From positions 722,366-767,408 of the forward strand of contig NZ_CP040910.1 of NCBI RefSeq assembly GCF_013394085.1: a stretch of DNA of 45,043 nt, read 5' to 3'. The notes under the pieces are model-generated. The model had not been told where the DNA came from and did not search any database. It saw nothing but the letters and a program-made list of their open reading frames with translations. The translations under genes were made by a program, and so were the position numbers. The DNA is from Limosilactobacillus fermentum (GTDB lineage Bacteria; Bacillota; Bacilli; Lactobacillales; Lactobacillaceae). This document shows, in pieces, positions 26,740-33,887 of the stretch (position 1 is its first letter; each line of letters opens with the position of its first letter).

Positions 26740-27600
26740 ATGGCAAAAGAAGTAATGATCGTAGTCGGGGCGGGACAAATCTTGCTGGCAATCGCACGGC
26801 GGATGGGCTACGGTAAGCAAATTCTGCTCGGCGACAAGAGCGAGGGAAACGCCAAGGCGATCGGCAAGGTCTTAGAAGAGGCCGGTTTTGACGTCACGAC
26901 CACGGTGATGGACCTGTCCGACCGGGCTTCGATCCAGGCGATGGTTAAAAAGGCCACGAGCATGGGGCCGGTCAAGTACCTGGTTAACGGGGCCGGTGTG
27001 TCGCCGTCGCAGGCTTCAATCGAAACGATTTTGAAGGTTGATTTATACGGGACCGCCGTTTTGCTAGAGGAGGGCGGTAAGGTGATTGAAGAAGGCGGCG
27101 CCGGGATCGTTATCTCTTCGCAATCCGGCTTCCGGATGAAGCAGCTGACCCCAGAAGAGGACCGGCAACTGGCGCTGCCCCCGACCGAAGAGCTCTTGGA
27201 CCTGCCCCTTCTAGCCGAGGAAAACATCGAAACCACCCTGCAAGCTTACCAACTGGCTAAGTGGTGCAACGAAAAGCGGGTGATGGGCGAGTCTGTTAAG
27301 TGGGGTGCACGCGGGGCCCGGCTTAACGACATTACCCCGGGGATCATCGTCACCCCGCTGGCCCTCGACGAATTCAACGGGATCCGGGGCGACTTTTACA
27401 AGAACATGTTTGCCAAGAGTCCGGCGGGGCGGCCTGGGACTGCCGATGAAGTGGCCGACGTGGCCGAACTCTTGATGAGCGACCGGGCCCAATTCATCAC
27501 CGGGGCTACCTTCCTCGTCGACGGGGGCGCCACGGCGTCATACTACTACGGCCCGCTACAACCGGGTCTGGTGACCGGGATGGCAGAGGGGAAGAAGTAA
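26740..27600 (+). CDS. SDR family NAD(P)-dependent oxidoreductase
   Basis: A 286-residue short-chain dehydrogenase with a divergent N-terminal cofactor loop (VVGAGQILLAIARRMGYG instead of TGxxxGIG). NGAGVSPSQ (NAG) is present, the catalytic Ser is in VISSQSGF, and Tyr-Lys comes as YQLAKW. The insert between them (FRMKQLTPEEDRQLALPP) is longer than usual. The C-terminus has FITGATFLVDGGAT. Such SDRs are annotated in lactobacilli as oxidoreductases of unknown substrate. Start ATG 26740 (AAAGGTGG upstream) is preferred over an upstream in-frame codon inside the terminator. It is coupled to the next gene by TAATG. Confidence 0.88.
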   Translation: MAKEVMIVVGAGQILLAIARRMGYGKQILLGDKSEGNAKAIGKVLEEAGFDVTTTVMDLSDRASIQAMVKKATSMGPVKYLVNGAGVSPSQASIETILKVDLYGTAVLLEEGGKVIEEGGAGIVISSQSGFRMKQLTPEEDRQLALPPTEELLDLPLLAEENIETTLQAYQLAKWCNEKRVMGESVKWGARGARLNDITPGIIVTPLALDEFNGIRGDFYKNMFAKSPAGRPGTADEVADVAELLMSDRAQFITGATFLVDGGATASYYYGPLQPGLVTGMAEGKK

Positions 27601-28160
27601 TGACCGTCTTTGACCGCCTCCACCAGGGCGAACACATTGACATTCGGGATGCCGACTACCAGCGTGAGGTCCACGGCGAAATCGATCGTTGCGACCACCT
27701 CTGCTGGCAGCTGCGGCAAACTGATCCGGCTGCTAAGCAACGGCTGGTGGAGCTTGAAAACGAGCTCTTTAACGGCCAGATCAAGGATGGCACTTACCTG
27801 ACGCCGCCAATGAGCGTTGACTGTGCCAGTCAGGTGACGCTGGGCAAAAACGTCTACATCAACCACCACGTCACGATGATGTCTCTAGGCGGGGTGCAGA
27901 TCGACGATGGGGCCATGCTGGGGCCGGAAGTGGGGCTCTTCACCGTTAACCACGAGCCCAGTAACTTGCACACGATCATGACCAAGCCGATTCACATCGA
28001 AAAGGGCGCCTGGCTGGGCGCCCGGGTCAGCGTTTTACCGGGGGTGACGATCGGCCAAGGCGCGATTGTCGGCACCAAGTCGGTGGTCACCAAGGATATC
28101 CCACCCTACACGGTTGCGGTGGGTAACCCGGCGCGGGTGATTCGACAATTGGAACACTAA
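27600..28160 (+). CDS. Sugar O-acetyltransferase (maltose/galactoside acetyltransferase family)
   Basis: A 186-residue left-handed beta-helix protein. The N-terminal MAC domain (YQREVHGEIDRCDHLCWQLR) is followed by hexapeptide repeats (IDDGAMLGPEVGLFTVNHEP, GAWLGARVSVLPGVTIGQGA, IVGTKSVVTKDIPPYTVAVG). The catalytic His is in VNHEP. It transfers acetyl from acetyl-CoA to a sugar hydroxyl. Its start overlaps the SDR stop (TAATG), so the two enzymes are made together; the combined pathway is not evident. Confidence 0.92.
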   Translation: MTVFDRLHQGEHIDIRDADYQREVHGEIDRCDHLCWQLRQTDPAAKQRLVELENELFNGQIKDGTYLTPPMSVDCASQVTLGKNVYINHHVTMMSLGGVQIDDGAMLGPEVGLFTVNHEPSNLHTIMTKPIHIEKGAWLGARVSVLPGVTIGQGAIVGTKSVVTKDIPPYTVAVGNPARVIRQLEH

Positions 28161-28165
28161 ACGAC

Positions 28166-28209
28166 AAGGGGCAGGGGAACACGGCGTTCTCCCTGCCTCT
28201 TGCTGTCTT
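28166..28209 (+). terminator. Terminator of the SDR-acetyltransferase operon
   Basis: GGGGCAGGGGAAC pairs with GTTCTCCCTGCCTC, then TTGCTGTCTTT. Confidence 0.75.
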
Positions 28210-28392
28210 TCTCAATTCCTTTCTTGATTTAAATCAAGCCCATGTGATCAGTGGATCAAAAAAGATTGGCGCCGCTCTCATTTTTAAAATGGCAACCCGA
28301 TTAGTATTTTTATTTTCGAAATATTTGATCGTAGAACTCGTTTGCCGGTCATCTTACTCCTTAGCACCGATAAATAAGGGATGGCAAGGGTC

Positions 28393-28407
28393 CCTTATCA
28401 GCGTTAA
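28393..28407 (+). promoter_or_regulatory. Shared upstream motif, first copy
   Basis: CCTTATCAGCGTTAA ends 112 bp before the start at 28519. The identical 15-mer ends 113 bp before the start of the paralogue at 29155. Similarity continues for about 15 bp (ATGAGA, then a GATAAC/GATGAC block). Confidence 0.6.
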
Positions 28408-28454
28408 ATTGATGAGATTTCCCTTATTTTGATAACAAAAATAATCTACCGGTT

Positions 28455-28483
28455 GATTGACAACGCCCGTATATTTGCCCAAA
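28455..28483 (+). promoter_or_regulatory. Probable promoter of the first paralogue
   Basis: TTGACA followed by about 17 bp and CAAAAT, upstream of a short leader with GGAGAG. Confidence 0.55.
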
Positions 28484-28518
28484 ATATAAATAGAACTTAT
28501 TAATTTGGAGAGATTGAT

Positions 28519-28884
28519 ATGACCACAGAACAATCGATTGCCGTTGATTACTTTATTGAGTTAATGGAAAAGCACCGCGTTCGGGCGTTGGTGATTCAAA
28601 AGGGGGAGCACATTTATGGGGTCGTTAAAGCCAAGCACGAAGCCCTGGAAGTACCCTTCAACGCCGACCGCTTAAGCTGGGTAAGCGAACGAAACGCCAC
28701 CGACGTCGGAAAGGCGATTCGCGTGGACGTTTTGACCTGCCTAAAGGAACTCCTGGTCGCCAAGGCCAACCGGGATTACAAGTACTTCTCTCGCCTCGCC
28801 CAACAGCTACAAGATGACCTCGACCAATTCTTTGGCTTCTCCAAGTTGGGCGATGAAGAGGTGCTGTGGAAGGGAAATCACTAA
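28519..28884 (+). CDS. Tandem paralogue A (121 aa), unknown function
   Basis: A soluble alpha/beta protein: N-terminal helix (TTEQSIAVDYFIELMEKH), a beta-hairpin (ALVIQKGEHIYGVVKA, VPFNADRLSWV), then a helical half (RVDVLTCLKELLVA, YFSRLAQQLQDDLDQFFGF) ending DEEVLWKGNH. Clearly homologous to the gene at 29155 over its whole length. No signal peptide or catalytic motif. GGAGAG precedes the ATG. I do not recognise the family. The conserved motif 112 bp upstream suggests both copies answer to the same signal. Confidence 0.75.
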   Translation: MTTEQSIAVDYFIELMEKHRVRALVIQKGEHIYGVVKAKHEALEVPFNADRLSWVSERNATDVGKAIRVDVLTCLKELLVAKANRDYKYFSRLAQQLQDDLDQFFGFSKLGDEEVLWKGNH

Positions 28885-29027
28885 AATTAATTTTTATAAC
28901 TAATGTGAAACGGCGGGCTTTAGATTATCAAATGATGAGAATCGCGGCTGGGAAGTTCCTCGTCTGGGAGTGCGATCGTGACGCCAAAGAAGTTGTTTAA
29001 GTTGATAAAACCGAATTGTTGACTACT

Positions 29028-29042
29028 CCTTATCAGCGTTAA
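29028..29042 (+). promoter_or_regulatory. Shared upstream motif, second copy
   Basis: CCTTATCAGCGTTAA, identical to 28393-28407 and at the same distance (113 bp) from the start of the second paralogue. Confidence 0.6.
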
Positions 29043-29154
29043 GTGAATGAGAAATCAATTAGGGTGATGACGAAATTAATAGGGGTTGTAGTTAACAATT
29101 ATAGTTATTGATCAGAAAATATAATCATGACTTTTTATTATTGGGAGAGAAGTT

Positions 29155-29523
29155 ATGACAAACGAACAAAAAATTGTTATCGAATACTTCATTGCATTAG
29201 TTCAAAAGTATGAACTGGCAGGCAGCGTTGTTCAGCGTGGCCGCCACCCGTACGGGATCATCAAGTCCGAAAATGATCAGGTGGAAATGCAGTTTAATGC
29301 CGAACGGCTTCGTTGGGTTGTCAATTCTTCGATTGAAGATTCGGTTCAGTCCATTAAGGTGGATGTCGTCAACAACTTGCGGTCGGCGTTGTTGGCCGCG
29401 CAATCCGTTGACCAGCTGTACTTCGACCGTTTGGCCCAGCGCCTGCAAGGAGAGCTAGACCGCTTCTTCAGTTTCATGGACCTCGGTAAAGAAGAGGTTT
29501 TGTGGGACGGAACCAATTCATAA
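29155..29523 (+). CDS. Tandem paralogue B (122 aa), unknown function
   Basis: A homologue of the gene at 28519: TNEQKIVIEYFIALVQKYEL, YGIIKSENDQVEMQFNAERL, IKVDVVNNLRSALLAAQ, LYFDRLAQRLQGELDRFFSF, EEVLWDGTNS. Conserved positions include the NA-[DE]-RL-x-WV segment and the terminal EEVLW. A TATAAT element at 29120-29125 and GGGAGAG before the ATG support expression. The two copies have diverged well past recent duplication, which suggests selection for both. Confidence 0.75.
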   Translation: MTNEQKIVIEYFIALVQKYELAGSVVQRGRHPYGIIKSENDQVEMQFNAERLRWVVNSSIEDSVQSIKVDVVNNLRSALLAAQSVDQLYFDRLAQRLQGELDRFFSFMDLGKEEVLWDGTNS

Positions 29524-29529
29524 TAAAAA

Positions 29530-29565
29530 GGGCGTTGCTTCCGGTTAACGGAGCAGCGCCCTGAT
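29530..29565 (+). terminator. Hairpin after paralogue B
   Basis: GGGCGTTGCTTCCG (29530-29543) pairs with CGGAGCAGCGCCC (29549-29561). The T run is poor. Confidence 0.65.
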
Positions 29566-29587
29566 TGTAATGTTTAAAAATGGCACA

Positions 29588-29627
29588 AAAAAAACGCCTT
29601 AGCTCTGACCAGCTAGCGGTTATTTTT
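29588..29627. terminator. Bidirectional terminator
   Basis: CGCCTTAGC pairs with GCTAGCGG, with A and T runs on either side. Nearly the same hairpin recurs at 31088-31123. Confidence 0.78.
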
Positions 29628-29649
29628 TAAGGGTCAATCAATTCATTTC

Positions 29650-30847
29650 CTAGCCCCGCATAGCCTCGCGGTCCGTCATCCGGACCAGGGTTAGCAAGAC
29701 TAGTAGGGCGACCGCACAGTAGACCAGGGAGTTCCAGCCGAGGTCGGGGAGGCCGGCCACCTTGAGGGTTTGGGTGGCGGTAAAGGAGCTTACCGCGACC
29801 CCAACGTTGTAGAAGATGGCGTTTAACGTGGACGCCAGCGTGGTGGCCTGGGGGTAATCGTGGCTGGCGACGTCTAAGACAAAGATCTGAATCGGGGAGC
29901 CAAACAGGGCAAAGAAAAAGACGAGTGCGCACAGCAGCAACAGCCCAGTCCAGGCGTTTTGCATGCTGAATTGGAAGAGCGCTAATAGCACCAGGTCAAG
30001 AACGTAGAAGGGGCGCAGCCGTTTTATCCCATTTTTGGCGGCGAGGCGTCCCGATAATTGGTTGGCAAAAACGTCCAACACCCCTAGTAACAAGAGGACC
30101 AGCGACAGGGCAGTGAGCGAAAAGCCGAGGGTTTGGTGTATCAACGAGCGGATGTAGGTGTAGTAACCAAAGATCATCCCGGCCGAGCAAATGGCAAAGA
30201 CGATCGCTAGTTGGATCCGGCGGTCGGAGAAGAGTACCAACTGCTCTTTAAAGAAAGCTGGTTCGTTGACCAGGTCTTTGGGGATCAAGTTGGTGGCCAC
30301 TACGGTCGCCAACACCGTTATAATGGCGACCATAATGAAGGCGTCTTGCCAGCGCCAGAGGTTGGCGATGAAGGTCCCCAGGGGATTGCCGACCACCGAA
30401 GCGATGCTAAAGCCGGTGTAGATCCAGGCGACCAGCATGGACCGTTGCTGATCGGTGGTGGCGAGTTGGTAGGCGATCACCGACATCAAGGACTCCATCA
30501 AGCCCGCTACCGAGGTGGTCATCACCCGCGAAAATAAGAAGATCGGTAGGCTGGGGGCAAAGGCGCTCAAGAGGGTGCCGGCTAAAAAGACCGCCAGCAG
30601 GGTCAAGAACAAGGAGCGCTTATTGAAGCGGTTGGTCGACAGCGCCAGGAGCGGGGTCGCAATCGCGTAGGTCCAGGCAAAGACCGAGACGATCGAAGCG
30701 CTTTGGCTCAGGGTCTGGTGGTAGGTGTGGGCAATCAAGGAAAGGTTGCCGACGACCATGAATTCGTTACACCCCCAACATAAAGGAGATCAAGACAAAC
30801 ATCGCCGCTAAGACGTACAAACGGGTGTGGTTAGTTTTGGTGACCAT
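29650..30847 (-). pseudogene. MFS transporter, frameshifted near the N-terminus
   Basis: A twelve-TM major facilitator of the drug/sugar-efflux (DHA1-like) type. The true start is ATG 30847, with GAGG upstream, encoding a basic start and TM1 (YVLAAMFVLISFMLG). That frame stops at 30767-30769. Removing one G of the G5 run (30772-30776 on the + strand) joins it to NEFMVVGNLSLIAHTYH and the remaining 370 residues, a sequence typical of this family. Without that base the protein would have about 398 residues. The internal ATG 30759 lacks a ribosome site. A real mutation, slippage or a sequencing error are all possible. It is the last gene before a bidirectional terminator. Confidence 0.82.
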
Positions 30848-30928
30848 AGTATCCTCAATTCCATTTCGATTTGCCGACAGGCGTTTCTTTCATTGTAACC
30901 GCTACCGAAAAGGTTGGGAAGATGAAAA

Positions 30929-30960
30929 AAGACCCCAGCAGTTCACGTGTGAACTGCTGG
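30929..30960 (-). terminator. Minus-strand hairpin with T run upstream of the MFS gene
   Basis: CCAGCAGTTCAC/GTGAACTGCTGG, a 12-bp stem, followed on the minus strand by GTCTTTTTT. On the + strand the same hairpin lies next to the ribosome site (GGAG) of the toxin-like gene and could limit its translation. Confidence 0.75.
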
Positions 30961-30969
30961 AGCCGATTG

Positions 30970-31092
30970 ATGCAAGTTGGAAGAAAGGACGCCCTCTTGA
31001 TTGAGTTGACCCTCGTTGTTATTTTTGACGATTTTGACATTTGCCTGCTGATGCTGATCGTTGCGCTAATCAAACTTAGCGTAAAAAAATAA
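30970..31092 (+). CDS. Candidate type I toxin, small single-TM (holin-like/Fst-TxpA type) peptide
   Basis: A 40-residue peptide, MQVGRKDALLIELTLVV followed by a hydrophobic segment ending LIVALIKLSVKK. The KDALL start, one membrane helix and the ending LIVALIKL-x-KK resemble the putative holin-like toxins common in lactobacilli. An acidic DDFD in the middle of the helix is unusual. GGAG seven bases before ATG 30970, next to a stable hairpin, fits translational control. A strong minus-strand promoter just downstream would make an RNA ending in the shared terminator at the toxin's 3' end. An upstream in-frame start at 30871 seems unlikely. Confidence 0.6.
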   Translation: MQVGRKDALLIELTLVVIFDDFDICLLMLIVALIKLSVKK

Positions 31093-31192
31093 CCGCCTTA
31101 GCTTGCACCGGCTAGCGGTTATTAAATAACTAAAAGTTGGCCACCGAAATATCGGCTCTACCCAGGGAGGCTTCCGACAGCCTCCCGTTTAT
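31083..31192 (-). ncRNA. Candidate antisense antitoxin RNA
   Basis: Predicted from the promoter at 31199-31226 (minus) and a terminator 31088-31123 whose minus-strand tail (TTTTTTT) lies in the last codons of the toxin-like gene. The RNA would be about 110 nt, with an internal GGGAGGCT/AGCCTCCC hairpin (31165-31186), and would overlap the toxin mRNA at its 3' end. Confidence 0.55.
31088..31123. terminator. Bidirectional terminator shared by the toxin and antisense RNA
   Basis: AATAACCGC (31088-31096) pairs with GCGGTTATT (31115-31123), extended by TAGC/GCTA. The toxin stop codon TAA is in the first arm. Confidence 0.82.
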
Positions 31193-31198
31193 ATCGTT

Positions 31199-31226
31199 AT
31201 TATAGCATGACGACCATGATGGTCAA
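31199..31226 (-). promoter_or_regulatory. Promoter of the candidate antisense RNA
   Basis: On the minus strand TTGACC (31221-31226), 16 bp, TATAAT (31199-31204). The spacer contains the palindrome GACCAT-GATGGTC. There is no minus-strand coding frame behind it before the terminator. Confidence 0.75.
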
Positions 31227-31243
31227 ATAAAAGAACAGTTACA

Positions 31244-31290
31244 AAAGGGCGCCACCAGTTCGCATAAGAATATGGTTGGAGCCCTTTGTT
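31244..31290. terminator. Hairpin between the antisense promoter and asnB
   Basis: AAAGGGC (31244-31250) pairs with GCCCTTT (31281-31287), with an inner ACCA/TGGT stem. Likely insulates the antisense promoter from asnB transcription. Confidence 0.55.
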
Positions 31291-31301
31291 TAATCTTCAA
31301 T

Positions 31302-31343
31302 GTAGTTTAAGCCCACGACCTGCCTTATGGTTGGTCCGCACTC
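31302..31343 (-). repeat. Half copy of the structured repeat (behind asnB)
   Basis: TAGTTTAAGCCCACG through GGTTGGTCCGCACTC, abutting the asnB stop codon (31345-31347). It lacks the other arm, like the half copy at 24040. Confidence 0.78.
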
Positions 31344-31344
31344 A

Positions 31345-32934
31345 CTACTTGCCCGAGTCCCCGTAGTTGGATAGGACGCGAGCGGACGGGTCGTCAACGT
31401 CGCAACCTTCCCAGTCGCTGTTTGGCATCCAGTAGTCCTTGATCCATTCGGCCTTGCCCGGGAAGAATTCCTCAAAGATGTCGCGGTAGAGCAGGGATTC
31501 CTTGGTAAACGGCGTCTTGTAGGCGTACTTTTCGCTGGCCTTGGCCACGTCTTCATCCGTGTACTTGGCGTCGGCGTATTCCTTTAAGTCGTCGACCAGG
31601 GAGTGGCCAACGGCGTCGGAGAAGGCCGCCTTTTCCCGCATCAGGATGTCGTCTGGCAAGTAGTCTTGTCCGGCAAAGGCCATCCGCAACAGGTACTTCC
31701 CCTTGTCGTAGTGGTTCATCTTCATGTCCGGGTCTAAGGACATCACGTATTCCACGAAGTCGAGGTCGGCAAACGGCACCCGGCCTTCAAGCGAGTTAGC
31801 CGAGATGCAGCGGTCGGCCCGCAGCACGTCGTACATGTAGAGTTCGCGGACCCGCTTCATCGATTCGCTTTGGAAGGCTTCGGCGTTCGGGGCGTAGTCG
31901 GTGTACTTGTAGCCGAACATTTCGTCGGAGCATTCCCCGGTCAGGATCACCTTCAGGTCGGTCGTTTCGTGGATCTTCTTGCACAAGAGGTACATCCCGA
32001 TCGAGGCCCGGATGGTCGTAATGTCCCAGGTTTCCAGGGTATAAATGACCTCACGTAGCGCCCCTAAAACATCGTCGCGAGTCATGATGAATTCGGTGTG
32101 GTCAGTGCCTAAGTAGTCGGCAACTTCACGGGCGTACTTGAGATCGATCGGGTTGCGGTCCATCCCGATCGCAAAGGTCCGTAACTTCTTGCCCGGCATT
32201 AACTTAGATGCGATCGAGCAAACGAGGGAAGAATCCAGCCCCCCGGACAACAGGTAGCCGACCGGAGCGTCAGCGTGGAGCCGTTTTTCCACCCCCTTGA
32301 CCAGGTAATCACGGATGCCGGTCGTGGCTTCTGCAAAACTTGGCGTGTGCATCCGGGTAACCATGGCTGGGTCGCGGTAGGTAACGAACTTTTCGCCGTC
32401 GTAGTAGTGGCCCGGTGGGAACGGGAAGATTTGGTCGCACAAGTCCATCAGGGTCTTGGCCGTGGAACCAAAGGCGATTTCGCCCCTCTCCTTGGTGTAG
32501 CCGTAAAACATTGGCCGGATCCCGATCGGGTCACGCCCGGCCACGACCTTCTTGGCCACCTTGTCGTATAAGACGAAGGCGAACTCGGCGTCGAGCATCT
32601 TGCACATGGTGTCCAACCCGTACTTACGGTAGAGCGGGATCAAAACTTCGCAGTCACTAGAGCTTTGGAAGCTGAAGCCGTCTTTTAAGTTCTCCTTGAG
32701 CTGTAAGAAGTTGTAGATTTCTCCGTTGCAGACCAGGGTGCAATCTTCGCCCTTGAAGGGTTGCATCCCGTCATCGGACAGGTCCATGATCGACAGGCGG
32801 TTAAAACCAAACATCACCGCGTCTTCTTCGACGGTTTCGGTCATGTCCGGGCCGCGGTCAACGTTTTTCTCCAGTGCGTCGCAAAAGGTCGTTAAATCAA
32901 ATTCCTTAGAATCAACAGCTAAAAATCCGCACAT
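31345..32934 (-). CDS. asnB: Asparagine synthase (glutamine-hydrolysing)
   Basis: Makes asparagine from aspartate, ATP and glutamine. At 529 residues it is the short E. coli AsnB-like class. The N-terminal glutaminase has the nucleophile Cys2 (MCGFLA), NRLSIMDLSDDGMQPF and NGEIYN; the synthetase domain has the PP-loop LSGGLDSSL (about 228-236) and GECSDEMFGYKY. AAAGGAG precedes ATG 32934. Expression is governed by a T-box leader with an Asn (AAC) specifier, so the gene should be induced when tRNA-Asn is uncharged. Confidence 0.97.
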   Translation of the reverse strand: MCGFLAVDSKEFDLTTFCDALEKNVDRGPDMTETVEEDAVMFGFNRLSIMDLSDDGMQPFKGEDCTLVCNGEIYNFLQLKENLKDGFSFQSSSDCEVLIPLYRKYGLDTMCKMLDAEFAFVLYDKVAKKVVAGRDPIGIRPMFYGYTKERGEIAFGSTAKTLMDLCDQIFPFPPGHYYDGEKFVTYRDPAMVTRMHTPSFAEATTGIRDYLVKGVEKRLHADAPVGYLLSGGLDSSLVCSIASKLMPGKKLRTFAIGMDRNPIDLKYAREVADYLGTDHTEFIMTRDDVLGALREVIYTLETWDITTIRASIGMYLLCKKIHETTDLKVILTGECSDEMFGYKYTDYAPNAEAFQSESMKRVRELYMYDVLRADRCISANSLEGRVPFADLDFVEYVMSLDPDMKMNHYDKGKYLLRMAFAGQDYLPDDILMREKAAFSDAVGHSLVDDLKEYADAKYTDEDVAKASEKYAYKTPFTKESLLYRDIFEEFFPGKAEWIKDYWMPNSDWEGCDVDDPSARVLSNYGDSGK

Positions 32935-32967
32935 TGTAAAGTCTCCTTTGTGGTTAAACCGTGGATG

Positions 32968-33256
32968 AAAAAAATAAGCCTTTCACCCCTTGCTTTTGAC
33001 AAGGGACGAAAGGCTTATTTCCGCGGTACCACCCAAGTTGGCTAGGGTATTACTAGCCCACTTTTCATTGAGTACAAACATACTCATCCGGTGGTAACGT
33101 TCCGGTCACGACTAAGCCTACTTTGCAATGCATTTGGGTTAGTAATCTTCGAAAGTGTTATTCAATCGCAGAGGGTTGGTCAGGTTTCCACTAGCCCTGA
33201 CTCACTGGACAAATCAACGACCTACTCGTCTTTCTCATTTTTCTCTTATTTAATTT
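32968..33256 (-). promoter_or_regulatory. T-box riboswitch, Asn specifier (AAC)
   Basis: On the minus strand the T-box GGGTGGTACCGCGG (33021-33034) is followed by a terminator with arms AAATAAGCCTTTCG and its complement and a run of seven T (to 32968). In the specifier loop the leader reads GAAT-AAC-ACTTTCGAAG, with AAC at 33157-33159. The codon agrees with the downstream asnB. Confidence 0.93.
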
Positions 33257-33262
33257 TTTCCA

Positions 33263-33291
33263 ATTCTAGCGAACTTTATTTAAGTTGGCAA
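33263..33291 (-). promoter_or_regulatory. Promoter of the asnB T-box leader
   Basis: On the minus strand TTGCCA (33286-33291), 17 bp, TAGAAT (33263-33268). Confidence 0.8.
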
Positions 33292-33322
33292 GCCCCTGAA
33301 GCGATTTTTTTGAAAAAAGTGT

Positions 33323-33728
33323 AACGCCCCGACCAAAAAAGGGGCCAAAATGGGGTGAAGAACGAACTTCTTAAATTGGGGTGCAGATCCGGTTCGGAAG
33401 TGCAAAAGCGCACCCAAAGAAGCTTATTAACCCTTTCTAATAAATCGGCTAATAATTGATTCTATAATAAAGTATGGGTAAAGAAAGCAAGTAGGGAAGG
33501 TTAATTCACCCATTGGGGGCGAGAAGTGGACGAAAAACGCACCAATGTAATTGAATTATGGTGATTATTTATACGCTCAAGCATCAGTAGACAATATATA
33601 GGTCGCAAGTCTGATATAATTTTAGGAAATAAATTAATTTCCGGGTGAGCAACTCTTGGGGTCTGGCGCTGACGTTCGCGTGGCAATCCGATCAATAAGA
33701 TTTTAATTCATAAATCAATCGAATCTAA
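33323..33728. other. Non-coding stretch upstream of the HTH-repeat gene
   Basis: No gene is supported. It holds GCCCC/GGGGC and GTGC/GCAC mini-hairpins and an isolated TATAAT at 33615-33620. Confidence 0.5.
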
Positions 33729-33758
33729 TTGACAGCGTTTGCTTATCGTCAATAAAAT
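33729..33758 (+). promoter_or_regulatory. Promoter of the HTH-repeat gene
   Basis: TTGACA (33729-33734), 18 bp, TAAAAT (33753-33758). TTGAC/GTCAA also forms a small dyad. Start of transcription is expected near 33765. Confidence 0.65.
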
Positions 33759-33812
33759 GTGAACGGATGCCAAACTAAAAGTTGACACAAAAGGGGGATC
33801 GGACGATGCTAT

Positions 33813-33862
33813 GAGCAGAGTAGAGCAGAGCAGAGTAGAGCAGAGCAGAGCAGAGCAGAGCG
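33813..33862 (+). repeat. Pentanucleotide tandem repeat (GAGCA)10
   Basis: Ten 5-bp units: seven GAGCA, two GAGTA (33818 and 33833) and a last GAGCG. It begins within the second codon of the frame starting at ATG 33811. Because 5 is not a multiple of 3, unit gain or loss shifts the reading frame into or out of the downstream gene. Confidence 0.95.
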
Positions 33863-33887
33863 CCTCAGTTATCTAATCGGCCATTCC

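Noticed and set aside
30871-30969. Longer N-terminus of the toxin-like peptide
   Set aside because: The extension would read through the CCAGCAG hairpin, is hydrophilic and lacks a ribosome site, whereas ATG 30970 has GGAG at the right distance.
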